This document shows, piece after piece, positions 45,675 to 54,320 of a DNA stretch of 64,000 nucleotides. Where the stretch lies: NCBI GenBank assembly GCA_018398815.1, contig CM031628.1, positions 6,041,635 through 6,105,634 of the forward strand, in the 5' to 3' direction. Position numbers and translations under genes: made by a program. Numbering within the stretch: the stretch's first letter is position 1; every line of letters starts with the position of its first letter. This DNA comes from Conus ventricosus. Its lineage: Eukaryota; Mollusca; Gastropoda; Neogastropoda; Conidae. Below the pieces are notes generated by a model that was given only the letters and a program-made list of their open reading frames with translations, made no database searches and was not told the DNA's origin.

Positions 45675-45962
45675 ATGGCGACATGTCGAAGAGACGTCGT
45701 TTCACGCGGAGAAAATGTTTCCTGCGACAGTTCTTTGAAGAACAAGTGGAAGTGGGACTGGTTGGAGAGTAAGGTGGATGATGATGAAGTGATAGGCCAG
45801 TTATTAGCCAAATTTAATGCCTGTGGCCTTGCTTACTGCAATCTTTGCCGAGTGCAAATAAATTACAGTTCACGCGGAAAAGTTGCTTTGGTGGATCACA
45901 TTAAAAGCAACAAGCACAAGACAGCTCTGGATCAGCGGACAAAATTAATGCAAGATGTCTAG
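45675..45962 (+). CDS. Zinc-finger (BED-like) N-terminal fragment of a hAT-type gene
   Basis: A 95-codon frame starting MATCRRDVVSRGENV. An acidic/aromatic stretch KWKWDWLESKVDDDEV is followed by CNLCRVQINYSSRGKVALVDH and KSNKH. This makes a C-x2-C ... H-x(4-6)-H finger of the kind that opens many hAT transposases and their domesticated relatives, where it binds terminal DNA. It ends at a stop inside a perfect stem-loop (45941-45999), so the rest of the gene has been cut off there. Confidence 0.55.
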   Translation: MATCRRDVVSRGENVSCDSSLKNKWKWDWLESKVDDDEVIGQLLAKFNACGLAYCNLCRVQINYSSRGKVALVDHIKSNKHKTALDQRTKLMQDV

Positions 45963-45999
45963 CTCCACACTTGGGAGCTGGACATCTTGCATTAATTTT
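45941..45999. repeat. Perfect stem-loop, 19-bp arms, at the end of the zinc-finger frame
   Basis: AAAATTAATGCAAGATGTC and its exact complement, with an inner AGCTCC/GGAGCT stem. The left arm is coding for the zinc-finger frame, so the right arm is an inverted copy of coding DNA: a foldback breakpoint. Confidence 0.85.
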
Positions 46000-46116
46000 G
46001 TGTGCCATTAGGTTGAAAAGGAACTCCTCTCGTCTACACTTGGTCCAAGTTGTGAAAGATAGTAAGTATTAGTATAGTTGATTTTTATAGCTTTTTGTAT
46101 TAAAAAAAAAGAAAAG

Positions 46117-46948
46117 GTAAACAAGTGGGGTAACGTTTGCTCCTATAAGAAAACCTGACACAGAGTAACTTTTATTCAAGACTGGCACAGCCTTTTAAAC
46201 TTGAATAAAGTCAGACAAATACATAGACAAACAATCTAATAGTGGGGGAAAAAAACAAGCGCAGGCCAACAACTGAACTGTCCTCATAATAATGACTTGT
46301 CAAAGATTTGGACTTAAGGAGGGGGCAGTTTGAAGATGGAGAAACTGGTAACATGAAATTTAAAAAAATGTATTACAGATAGGAAAACTCTTCACTAGCT
46401 GCACAAGGGAACCATCGCAATCCCTTTGAAGGCAGATATATTTGCACAAATATATCTGCCTTCAAAAGGGATTGCGATGGTTCCCTTGTGCAGCTAGTGA
46501 AGAGTTTTCATATCTGTAATATATTTTCTTAATTTCATGTTCCAAGTTTATCCATCTTCGAACTGCCCCCCCCCCCCCACTTAAGTCCAAATTAAAAAGT
46601 AAAATAAAATAACATAAAACAGTGCGACTTAGACTGTTGGCTCCAGGGGCCAACAGTCTAAGTCGCACTGTTTTATGTTATTTTATTTTACTTTTTAACA
46701 TGCGCGCTGGTGACCTACTCGTTTTTGAGTGAACCAGTATTTTAGGAAGAAGAAGAAATCTTTGCCAAGTCATTATTGTGAGGACAGCTCAGTTGTTGGC
46801 CTGCACTTGTTATTTTCCCCCACTATTAGATTGTTCGCCTATGTATTTGTCTGACTTTATTCAAGTTTAAAAGGCTGTGCCAGTCTTGAATAAAAGTTAC
46901 TCTGTGTCAGGTTTTCTTATGGGAGCAAACGTTACCCCACTTGTTTAC
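46117..46948. repeat. Large palindrome of the foldback family inside the hAT element
   Basis: Left arm 46117-46444 and right arm 46447-46948 are inverted copies, starting and ending GTAAACAAGTGGGG / CCCCACTTGTTTAC and meeting at GCAGATATATTTG-CA-CAAATATATCTGC. The right arm is about 170 bp longer because a second palindrome with flanking DNA (about 46575-46760) interrupts it. The family is the same as at 22740-23470 and 29563-30313. Confidence 0.85.
46592..46698. repeat. Perfect 50-bp-arm hairpin nested in the palindrome
   Basis: Arms 46592-46641 and 46649-46698 pair without a mismatch around a 7-nt loop. The arm begins TTAAAAAGTAAAATAAAATA and ends GACTGTTGGC. No coding potential. Confidence 0.9.
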
Positions 46949-47095
46949 TGTTTATTGTTTACTGTTCCCTGCCTCATTTCATTTCCAATTTAGAAAAAAA
47001 AAAACCCAATATTGGCTTTTTCCTTTAAAATGTGTTAATTTCAGTCTCAAAATGCACCAGATTGCACAGAATTGAATGTAGCAGCCCAAAATTTT

Positions 47096-47097
<2 letters not shown>

Positions 47098-47129
<32 letters not shown>
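47098..47129. repeat. Poly-G tract, 32 nt
   Basis: Uninterrupted G run inside the hAT-like element. Length is likely unreliable. Confidence 0.9.
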
Positions 47130-47131
<2 letters not shown>

Positions 47132-47195
47132 TGCCCCCGGACCCCCTAGACTGTTTCCTCTTTTTTCCTTTATGGAGAGTCCCACCCCTGGCCAC

Positions 47196-47391
47196 TGATG
47201 GGAGGGGCCACTGGACTGTGGCTAGGGAGGGCTGAGTTGCAGGCGCAGGCTGTAAGGCTCCACCTCTGGTAGCAGGCCTCTCACACTAAGACATCATGAG
47301 GAAAAGGGAGGTGGTGCTCTCTGGACAAACAGTGACCAGACAAACACTGCCGTTGAACCCTGCGGTCAACCCAGGAACTGGTCAGACAGGA
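47196..47391. other. Flank between hAT element and virus-like unit 1
   Basis: GC-rich, nothing recognised. Ends exactly where the hairpin starts. Confidence 0.4.
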
Positions 47392-47478
47392 AGAGAACTA
47401 TAAAATGTCTGTTCTGGCTCACCCGGTCTCAACCAGTTTCGACCGGGCGACTCCAGAACAGACATTTTATAGTTCTCT
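47392..47478. repeat. Hairpin 1, boundary of virus-like unit 1
   Basis: 26-bp perfect arms (47392-47417, 47453-47478) start AGAGAACTATAAAA. The loop of 35 nt has a second stem CCCGGTC/GACCGGG (47422-47428, 47441-47447). It lies between unrelated DNA and the 3' end of the ATPase gene. Hairpin 2 at 51982-52077 has the same architecture. It may be the element's terminus, a terminator for converging genes, or a separate small palindromic element. Confidence 0.85.
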
Positions 47479-47555
47479 GACAAGTAAGACTTCAACAATG
47501 AATTAAAAATGATAATCCATCACACATTTTTTCAATAAACAAAAAATATACGACC

Positions 47556-48167
47556 CTACAAACAAACATACTGTGTAGGGTTATCCGTTTTCAACACTAA
47601 TTTACTAAACTTTTCAGATTTTAGTTTTTGCTTAATCCTATGTTTTTCCTGATCATTTTCAATAACATCATTTTCGCGCAAACATTCATCAAATGAGTCT
47701 CTGTCTTTCATCTGAAATAAAACTACAGTCTTTAACTGTTCTCTAAAGTCTTTTAAATCTGAGTTATATTTTTGACATAAAATCCACACACTTATCCCAG
47801 CATGTCTTCCACTAAAAGCTAGTTTTGATAAAGTGTTTCTCTTTTTAACTATGTCTTTTTCTGCCGAACAGTCATCTATAATAAATAGTGTCTGCGTTCC
47901 TTCAAACAGACTATAAAATTGTTCTAAACACTCACTCAGTTTATTGCTAGGATCAACTAAAAATATGTTATCATCTGTCCATATAAACCTTCTATCATGA
48001 TATGCTTTGTTCCATTTAAGTGTTGGACAGAAAATCACAATATAATCAAAATTATAGCGATAAACTGCTTGTAATAGGTCGAGGACAAATATTGTTTTTC
48101 CACAACCAGTCTGCCAACAAATCAATGAACAATGAGGGGTTTTTGTCATAAAGTTTAACTGCTCCAT
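47556..48167 (-). CDS. FtsK/HerA-type DNA-packaging ATPase (A32-like), unit 1
   Basis: In Polintons, adintoviruses and large DNA viruses this ATPase pumps the genome into the capsid. The 203-residue frame is open from MEQLNFMTKT to the stop. Walker A reads WQTGCGKT at residues 18-25, where unit 2 has the canonical GQTGCGKT, so the first glycine is replaced by tryptophan here. Walker B is TLFIIDD around residue 112. A conserved SGRHAGISVWILCQKYN region follows. Short for the family (usually 220-260) but complete in motifs. It is transcribed toward hairpin 1, 78 bp beyond its stop. The next gene upstream ends 16 bp away. Confidence 0.85.
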   Translation of the reverse strand: MEQLNFMTKTPHCSLICWQTGCGKTIFVLDLLQAVYRYNFDYIVIFCPTLKWNKAYHDRRFIWTDDNIFLVDPSNKLSECLEQFYSLFEGTQTLFIIDDCSAEKDIVKKRNTLSKLAFSGRHAGISVWILCQKYNSDLKDFREQLKTVVLFQMKDRDSFDECLRENDVIENDQEKHRIKQKLKSEKFSKLVLKTDNPTQYVCL

Positions 48168-48183
48168 AGTTTTATAACAGAAT

Positions 48184-48672
48184 TTAATCTAATCCAGTTA
48201 TTATGTTTATCATGCTCTCTGTCAAAACTTGTTCAGTATAATAAAACCGTATAAGATCTAAATGTGTAAGATTAATCCAATTTAGTTCTGTAAGATTGTT
48301 TCTATTTAGACTAATATTGATTTTTTTGCTTGTTGTTATGACCTTAATATCCTCACCATTGTGAAGAATGACGACAGTAACTTTAAGTTTTTCAACGTCT
48401 AAGTTTTGCCAGCTAATTAGAATTCCTTTTAGAAGGACGTCACTAACGCCCACAACCCCATCCCTCTTCACATCTTTTAAGACAGAAATTTCAAATATCA
48501 TTGTGAACGTGTCTCCTAATTTTATTTGTGGAATGAACTGTAATTTTGTAGAAGCATCTTTCAAAACTGATTCTCTTCTGTGGAGGATGTACTGTTTTTT
48601 CCCATACGGCTTTATTTCAATCTCTTTCCGACTATTGTCATCTGGCATAAGACTTACATGTAAAGGACCAGA
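48184..48672 (-). pseudogene. Capsid-neighbour protein of unknown function, 5' part deleted (unit 1)
   Basis: The C-terminal 160 or so residues match the unit 2 gene at 52728-53584 (for example KLGDTFTMIFEISVLKD and NLTELNWINLTHLDLI). The N-terminal part is gone: at about 48672 the sequence switches to the plus-strand capsid gene, so the apparent N-terminus beyond that point is antisense of another gene. No domain recognised; beta-rich appearance suggests a structural role, which is inference. Confidence 0.7.
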
Positions 48673-49058
48673 ATAACGAAAGTGCAATGTACAATTGAGG
48701 GTAGTCCTAACCAAATCTACGCTAGCGGGCTTAAACCTTATCAGCATTTTGATGAAATAAGAAATTGTTTGGAGGCGGGAGGCATAGAAGTTCAACAGTA
48801 GACCTTGTGTCTAAAGATCTTCATCTTCATAGTGTTAGACTCGATGATTATTTAACAACGAACTACGGTTTATGGATTGACCTAAGGTCAACAGAGGTTA
48901 ATCAGTTACATGGAAGTGGGAGAGCTGTTAAAGACGTAATAAACATTCAAATTGACAAGAAGAAGATGACGATAAAACCGCTTAATGTATATTTGTTTTT
49001 AATATATGATGCGCAGCTGAATATTCTAGATAACAGATTACAAAATATAGAATACTAA
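48673..49058 (+). pseudogene. Major capsid protein, C-terminal third only (unit 1)
   Basis: Matches the end of the unit 2 capsid gene (63290-63672): the region VQCTIEGSPNQIYASGLKPY through DLHLHSVRLD and YGLWIDLRSTE to the final LFLIYDAQLNI. A single-base change of frame near 48765 separates the first 30 codons from the open part starting at 48765. It cannot form a capsid protein. Confidence 0.8.
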
Positions 49059-49083
49059 ATTATTTTTTATTTTTTTAAAAAGC

Positions 49084-49771
49084 ATGGCTGTTCATGTTTA
49101 TCCAAAAGCGCCTACGGAGCCAGAGCCGTCAAAAGAAGAGATAGTAGAAACCCTGGCATAAAAACTTTCAGATTAACAAACATTACACAAATGCAACAAA
49201 AACTAGAGCAGGACCTTTCAAAATACAGCAAAACCAAACGAAGGTATTCTGCTGCCTGTAATGCTGTTACATATGTTAATACTGGAACATCAACTCAAAG
49301 TGCTCTATCAGCAGGAACAAGTGTTGGTTTCTTTGCAACAGGTGTTGGTGCACCCGCAGCTTTACCTCTAGGTGGTTTGTCTTTAGCTCTTGGTCTGTGT
49401 TCATTAGCTGTAAGTGGTGCTGGCAAAAAATTAAAAACTAAACTCCAAAAGCACACAGCTATGGTTCAGCTAATAACAGCTAAACTTAGCTCGTTCAAAC
49501 TGACAAGCGCTAGTTGACTCAAACATCACGGATGAAGAATTTAGTCGTTTACAGGCAGATTTTGATGACTATAAAAGACAAAAGTTTGATCTTCAAAGAA
49601 AGGCAAGGGCAAGTTTTTTCTCAACGGCCAGACACCGAGCAGATAAAAAAGGAATGTTTAAAAAAAGTAAACGAAACATTAAACTCTGCTCTAAACAGCT
49701 CACAGTAACAACATCAAAGGGCGTTTATACTTTAGTTTATGAGTCCAAGCACAAAAAGACCGTTGATATTG
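49084..49771 (+). pseudogene. Glycine-rich membrane / coiled-coil protein (unit 1)
   Basis: Starts MAVHVYPKAPTEPEPSKEE, then a frame change near 49160. Next comes MQQKLEQDLSKYSKTKRRYS (charged helix), an alanine/glycine-rich hydrophobic stretch (AGTSVGFFATGVGAPAALPL, then GGLSLALGL) with the look of a membrane-inserting segment, and a basic helix. After a one-base slip near 49510 a charged coiled-coil region (DDYKRQKFDLQRKARASFF) ends near 49771. The unit 2 copy begins at 63694. Genes of this style sit next to the capsid gene in Polinton-like elements; the function is unknown to me. Confidence 0.65.
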
Positions 49772-49831
49772 ATTCTGATTAATGATTTTTTTAATTTAAA
49801 TAAATATTTTGAGTTAGAAAAGAAACTCAGC

Positions 49832-50047
49832 ATGGCTAAGACATATGAAGGACCGGACGAATTGTTTGAAGGAATGCTTGAGGGAGAGCGTTTGTCAAAA
49901 GCTTTAAATGATATTGATATAGAAGTCATTGATCCAACAAACGTACAGGCAAGTGTTGTGCATGCTATTTCTCAAGTTCCAGGTAAACTAACAATAGACC
50001 CGCCAGTTAAAGTAATGTTAGCTGTTTTAATCGACTATATACAATAA
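49832..50047 (+). CDS. Small acidic protein of unknown function
   Basis: A frame from MAKTYEGPDELFEGMLEGER to a stop after VMLAVLIDYIQ, 71 residues. An in-frame ATG lies upstream (49739) but overlaps the preceding gene's end, so 49832 is the more likely start. No domain recognised. It lies between the membrane gene and the polymerase on the same strand. It may instead be the end of a longer gene. Confidence 0.4.
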   Translation: MAKTYEGPDELFEGMLEGERLSKALNDIDIEVIDPTNVQASVVHAISQVPGKLTIDPPVKVMLAVLIDYIQ

Positions 50048-50099
50048 ATGAAAGAAATCTAGAAGTCTGAGTCTCAACTAAACAACAGGTTTTCTTTCT

Positions 50100-51981
50100 C
50101 GTAATGACTTAACACCTGGTTGGGCAGACCAACTGCTTACACAGTTTGATGTGGCCGCTGAAGAAGCCAAAATGAGAGGCTCTGGTTGGTCGGAGGGCGA
50201 AGTCTTAGAGATCAGATTAAAACAGGCTAAGTATGAGCCTATTGTAGGCAAGTCTCACATTCCACTACCTCCAGCATTAGTCGCAAAAAGAGCAGTTCTA
50301 AACATAAAGAATTCAGACAACAAATGTTTTATGTGGTGTGTTCTTGCAAGGCTGCATTACGTCCGCAAAAACGCAGAGAGAGTATCTAACTATGAACCTT
50401 ACATCAATGATCTTAACTTTAGTGGAATATCCTTTCCTGTTAGCGTGGATTCCATTGATCAGTTTGAAGAACAAAACAAACCAATAACTGTTAATGTATT
50501 ACACATGGTCTGAGGAAACAAATTTGGTGCCTATTAGAGTGTCTAAAGACAGCCCAACAATAGGCGATCCAGCCAAAAGCCATGTGGACTTACTCCTAAT
50601 GTTTTCACCAACAGGGTTGCATTACACATTGATACGAACAATGAGTAGATTATTAGCGCATACTGCAAAAAACACTAACAAACAAGAATTCTGTAGAAAA
50701 TGTTTAACAAGAATTCCATCCGTTAAAGCAGCGAGCGAACATATGAAACATTGTAAAAGTTCTGTAGACTGTAATACAGAACTAATTACGCCCCCACCCG
50801 GATCTAAAGTTAGTTTTAAGAACTGGAAAAAAACTGCAAAATTCTCCATACGTAGTTTACGCAGACTTCGAGTCGCTTATTGTCCCTTATGAAGGGCCAA
50901 CCCCACAGAAACTCCCGAAAACAGTCTTAATGAGTAATCATCAGATCTGTTCATTTGCCTTTATTATTGTCACGTCGGATGGCGTTCATTCAAAGCCAGA
51001 ATTATATAGAGGGTCTAATGCTGCAGAATACTTCTTAGAACGCATGCAGCAAGTGCGTAACGTCTGTTCTAATGAACTGAATCTCTCAGACATTATTATG
51101 ACTCCTGAAGACCAAGAACAGTATGCCTCTGCCACACATTGTTGGATTTGCGGTTTAGGTCTCTCATTAGACGCAGAGAATCCAACAGTAAGAGACCATG
51201 ATCACATTAGCGGAAAGTTTAGAGGAGCAGCGCACAGTAAATGCAATCTTCAACTAAAGTTTGATCCTAAGACATGGAAGCTGCCATCTTTTTTCATAAC
51301 TTGCGAGGTTACGACTCTCATCTTATATTGCAAGCAGTAACCAACGCCTTCAGGGTGTCATGCATTGCACAGTCATCAGAAAGGTACATGTGTTTCACTT
51401 TAAATAACATGTCTTTTTATGACTCTATGCAGCACATGATGGGATCATTAGAGTCACTGGCTATATCCTTAAAGTCCTGCCCAATAACAGAAGAATATTT
51501 TGACCCAACTCTTGTTAGAAAGGGCGTTTACCCTTATGAGTACATGAACAGTTGGGAAAGGTTTGATGAAGATTCACTTCCACTAAAGACGCGTTCTTTT
51601 CTAGTCTTAGAGGAAAGGGCATCAGTGATTCTGATTACCAGCATGCTCAAGAAGCATGGCAGAAGTTAGATTGTAAAACGATGGGAGACTATCATGACTC
51701 ATACTTGATGGCTGATACATGTTTGTTGGCGGACATCTTTGAAAATTATAGAAAGACCTGCATGAAACATTATAGCCTGGATCCTGCGCATTACATTTCT
51801 GCGCCCGGGATGAGTTGGGATGCTTTCTTAAAAGATACTGGAGTACAGATTGATTTATTGTCAGATTTGCCAATGATTCAGATGCTTGAAAACGGATTGC
51901 GGGGAGAAATTAGTATGGCGTCGCATCATTACTGTAAAGCAAACAACAATACTTGGACGACTATGATCCAAGTAAAAGGTC
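50100..51981 (+). pseudogene. Family B DNA polymerase (protein-primed type) with HNH domain, truncated
   Basis: The polymerase would copy the element's linear genome. In order: an N-terminal region with NSDNKCFMWCVLARLHYV (50310-50360), a C-x2-C..H-x4-C zinc cluster (FCRKCLTRIPSV, HMKHC, about 50690-50760), an exonuclease start (YVDFES, about 50855-50873), an embedded HNH/endonuclease VII-like module (CWICGL ... RDHDHISGKFRGAAHSKCN, 51140-51245), FFHNLRGYDSHLILQ (51285-51330), KGVYPYEYM with the linker, and MGDYHDSYLMADTCLLADIF (51681-51740). The reading ends at YDPSK, just before the palm domain, exactly where hairpin 2 starts. At least four frameshifts. The HNH insertion is typical of polymerases in Polintons and relatives. 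Confidence 0.85.
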
Positions 51982-52077
51982 AGAGAACTATAAAGGCGGC
52001 TTTTGGCTCACCCGGTCTCCCCCGGCTTTAGCCGGTATCGACCGGGCGAATCCAAAAGCCGCCTTTTATAGTTCTCT
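51982..52077. repeat. Hairpin 2, boundary of virus-like unit 2
   Basis: Arms 51982-52006 and 52052-52077 pair with one bulged T. Inner stems CCCGGTC/GACCGGG (52011-52017, 52040-52046) and CCGGC/GCCGG (52022-52026, 52031-52035). The outer AGAGAACTATAAA and the inner TGGCTCACCCGGTCTC are shared with hairpin 1, while the 8-10 bp between differ in sequence but remain paired. Confidence 0.85.
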
Positions 52078-52100
52078 ACGAAGTATTCAAAGGAACGACC

Positions 52101-52711
52101 CTACAAACATACATACTGTGTAGGATTATCCGTTTTTAATACTAATTTACTAAACTTTTCAGATTTTAGTTTTTGCTTAATCCTATGTTTTTCCTGATCA
52201 TTTTCAATAACATCATTTTCGCGCAAATATTCATCAAATGAGTCTCTGTCTTTTCATGTGAAATAGAACTACAGTCTTTAACTGTTCTCTAAAGTCTTTT
52301 AAAACCGAGTTATATTTTTGACATAAAATCCACACTTATCCCAGCATGTCTTCAACTGAAAGCTAGTTTTGACAAAGTTTTTCTTTTTTTAACTATGTCT
52401 CTTTCTGCTGAACAGTCATCTATAATAAATAGTGTTTGCGTTCCTTCAAACAATCTATAAAAGTGTTCTAAACATTCACTCAGTTTATTGCTGGGAATCA
52501 ACTAAAGTATGTCATCATCTGTCCATATAAACCTTCTATCATGATATGCTTTGTTCCATTTAAGTGTTGGGCAGAAAATCACAATGTGATCAAAATTATA
52601 GCGATAAACTGTTTGTAACAGGTCGAGGATAAATATTGTTTTTCCACAACCAGTTTGTCCACAAATTAATGAACAATGAGGAGTTTTTGTCATAAAGTTT
52701 AACTGCTCCAT
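52101..52711 (-). pseudogene. FtsK/HerA-type DNA-packaging ATPase, unit 2
   Basis: The first 70 codons are open and carry the canonical Walker A GQTGCGKT. The rest (Walker B and the C-terminal part) is recognisable by alignment to unit 1 but broken near 52500 and again near 52375 and 52255 by small indels. Nucleotide similarity to unit 1 is about 95 percent by eye. Confidence 0.85.
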
Positions 52712-52727
52712 AGTTTTATAACAGAAT

Positions 52728-53584
52728 TTAATCTAATCCAGTTATTGTTTTTATCATGCTCTCTGTCAAAACTTGTTCAGTATAATAAAACCCTATAAGG
52801 TCTAAATGTGTAAGATTAATCCAATTCAGTTCTGTAAGATTATTTCTATTTAGACTAATATTGATTTTGTTGCTTGTTGTTATGACCTTAATATCCTCAC
52901 CATTGTAAAGAATGACGACGGTAACTTTAAGTTTTTCAACGTCTAAGTTTTGCCAGCTAATTAGAATTCCTTTTAGAAGGACGTCACTTACGCCCACAGC
53001 CCCATTCCTCGCCTCATCTTTTAAGACAGAAATTTCAAATATCATTGTGAACGTGTCTCCTAATTTCATTTGTGGAAAGAACTGTAATTTTGTAGAAGCG
53101 TCCTTTAAAACTGTTTCTTTTCTGTGGAGGATGTACTGTTTTTTCTCATACGGCTTTATTTCAATCTCTTTCCGACTATTGTCCTCTGGTATAAGACTTA
53201 CATGTAAAGGGCCAGAGTTGAATGCTTTTCTGAAACTTTTTTGACGGTCAAAAATGTAAATGGGCTTATGAATTCAAATTTTATGTCCCATTCTAAATAT
53301 GGTTCCAAGTGCCATTTGAGGTCAGGTTTTCGAACTATTTTATATTCATACTGGCCAACATTATTTGCTTCTAGATTGCGCAGCTGTTCTAGTTTAGGAA
53401 ACTTTTTGTTGTCGCCAACCTCTTTGCGTTTATAATCGCCATCTTTAGTGTACTCAAACCCATACAAAGTGCCTATTTCACCATTCTGTTCAAAGTCCAC
53501 AACGTCTGCAAGGTCTTTTAATTCTAAAGTTATACACCTCACAGGCGCTAATGTAACTCCCGATTCTTCTGGCCCACGCGACAT
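52728..53584 (-). pseudogene. Capsid-neighbour protein of unknown function (unit 2)
   Basis: Starts MSRGPEESGVTLAPVRCITL at 53584 and reads to about 53215, then continues in another frame to the stop at 52728 (about 285 residues in all). No domain recognised. The alternating hydrophobic pattern (for example KLKVTVVILYNGEDIKVITT) suggests beta sandwiches, as in capsid or spike-like proteins; this is inference. The start lies 57 bp downstream of the stop of the next minus gene, and its stop is 16 bp from the ATPase start. Confidence 0.6.
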
Positions 53585-53641
53585 TATTTTTTAGTACAGT
53601 TTATTATTTTATTTCCAAAACAATGTGCAGGTTATCACATT

Positions 53642-54303
53642 TCACGACTTTCCCGTTTTGTCTGCAATTTTTATATTAAATGATCCGACCCTTCCACAAA
53701 CTAATCTTTTAAACTGTAAATTAGGGAATTGTATAATTTCATAATCGCAATATGCAGCTTTCCCTGACGGAACAGCTCTTAAAACAGTTGAGGGCCTTCC
53801 ATCATATAAGTTTTCATCAGTGCTCAGCTCATCCAAATGAACATAGAGTAATGAATGTAATGCAAGATCGAGCGGATTTTCTCCCTCATAAGTAGTTTTG
53901 TCTGGTGTAACAATAAAAATATTAACAGGTTGATTGCCAGTTGTAAAGCCTAACATTTTAGCTAGCTCTCTATCAAAAAAGTAAGATACTTCTTCTTTTT
54001 CAGGCTTGAATCTGACATTGTTTTCAGATTTGCATTGTTAAGTTTGAGAGTTATGTCGAAGTTACTCATTGCTTCTTTTAGTGAGCAAAACCCGTAATAA
54101 CCATCAGGTATTTTTAACCGGCTAACTAAGTTTCCTGCATTATCAACTTTTAGAATTGTATTATTTTTCTTGGATTCACTTATATTAAACCATACGACTT
54201 TGTAGAATATTTCATGAAGTGCAACCATTTTGGCTCCGCAATCGTTATCAATAGCATGTTCTAAAAACGAAGGGCGGTCTTGAGTTGTTATTGTTACAAA
54301 CAT
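53642..54303 (-). pseudogene. Candidate penton/minor capsid protein
   Basis: MFVTITTQDRPSFLEHAIDN starts at 54303; the frame changes near 53965; the stop is at 53642 (about 220 residues). Features: LKIPDGYYGFCSLKEAM in the first half, LGFTTGNQ, a LHSLLYVHLDELSTDENL block, STVLRAVPSG and a final GSFNIKIADKTGK. This order is common to a conserved protein in Polinton-type elements of invertebrates. Its size and beta-rich pattern fit a single-jelly-roll penton. I have not proven the fold. Confidence 0.45.
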
Positions 54304-54320
54304 TTTTTAAACGAAATAAA

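Larger units (their letters stand above)
45459..47195 (+). mobile_element. hAT-like element, 1.7 kb, non-autonomous
   Basis: Terminal inverted repeats CAGGGGTGGGA (45465-45475) and TCCCACCCCTG (47180-47190) are perfect over 11 bp and of hAT type. GGCCAC occurs directly outside both ends (45459-45464, 47190-47195), shorter than the usual 8-bp duplication. The element holds a zinc-finger N-terminal frame, a stem-loop and a large palindrome, but no transposase core. Confidence 0.65.
47392..51981. mobile_element. Virus-like (Polinton/adintovirus-type) unit 1, internally deleted
   Basis: Gene order: packaging ATPase (-), truncated capsid-neighbour gene (-), then directly the last third of the major capsid gene (+), a glycine-rich membrane gene (+), a small gene (+), and a truncated DNA polymerase B (+). 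Intergenic gaps are small (16-50 bp), virus-like. Comparison with unit 2 shows that everything between the middle of the second minus gene and the last third of the capsid gene has been lost. An old endogenous copy with frameshifts in several genes. Confidence 0.85.

Noticed and set aside
47098..47129. G-quadruplex regulatory element
   Set aside because: A pure G run of 32 can form one in principle, but its length is unreliable and nothing around it supports a regulatory role.
48673..48795. N-terminal part of the minus-strand frame ending at 48184
   Set aside because: This part is antisense of major-capsid sequence created by the unit 1 deletion; the true N-terminus is the one seen in unit 2.
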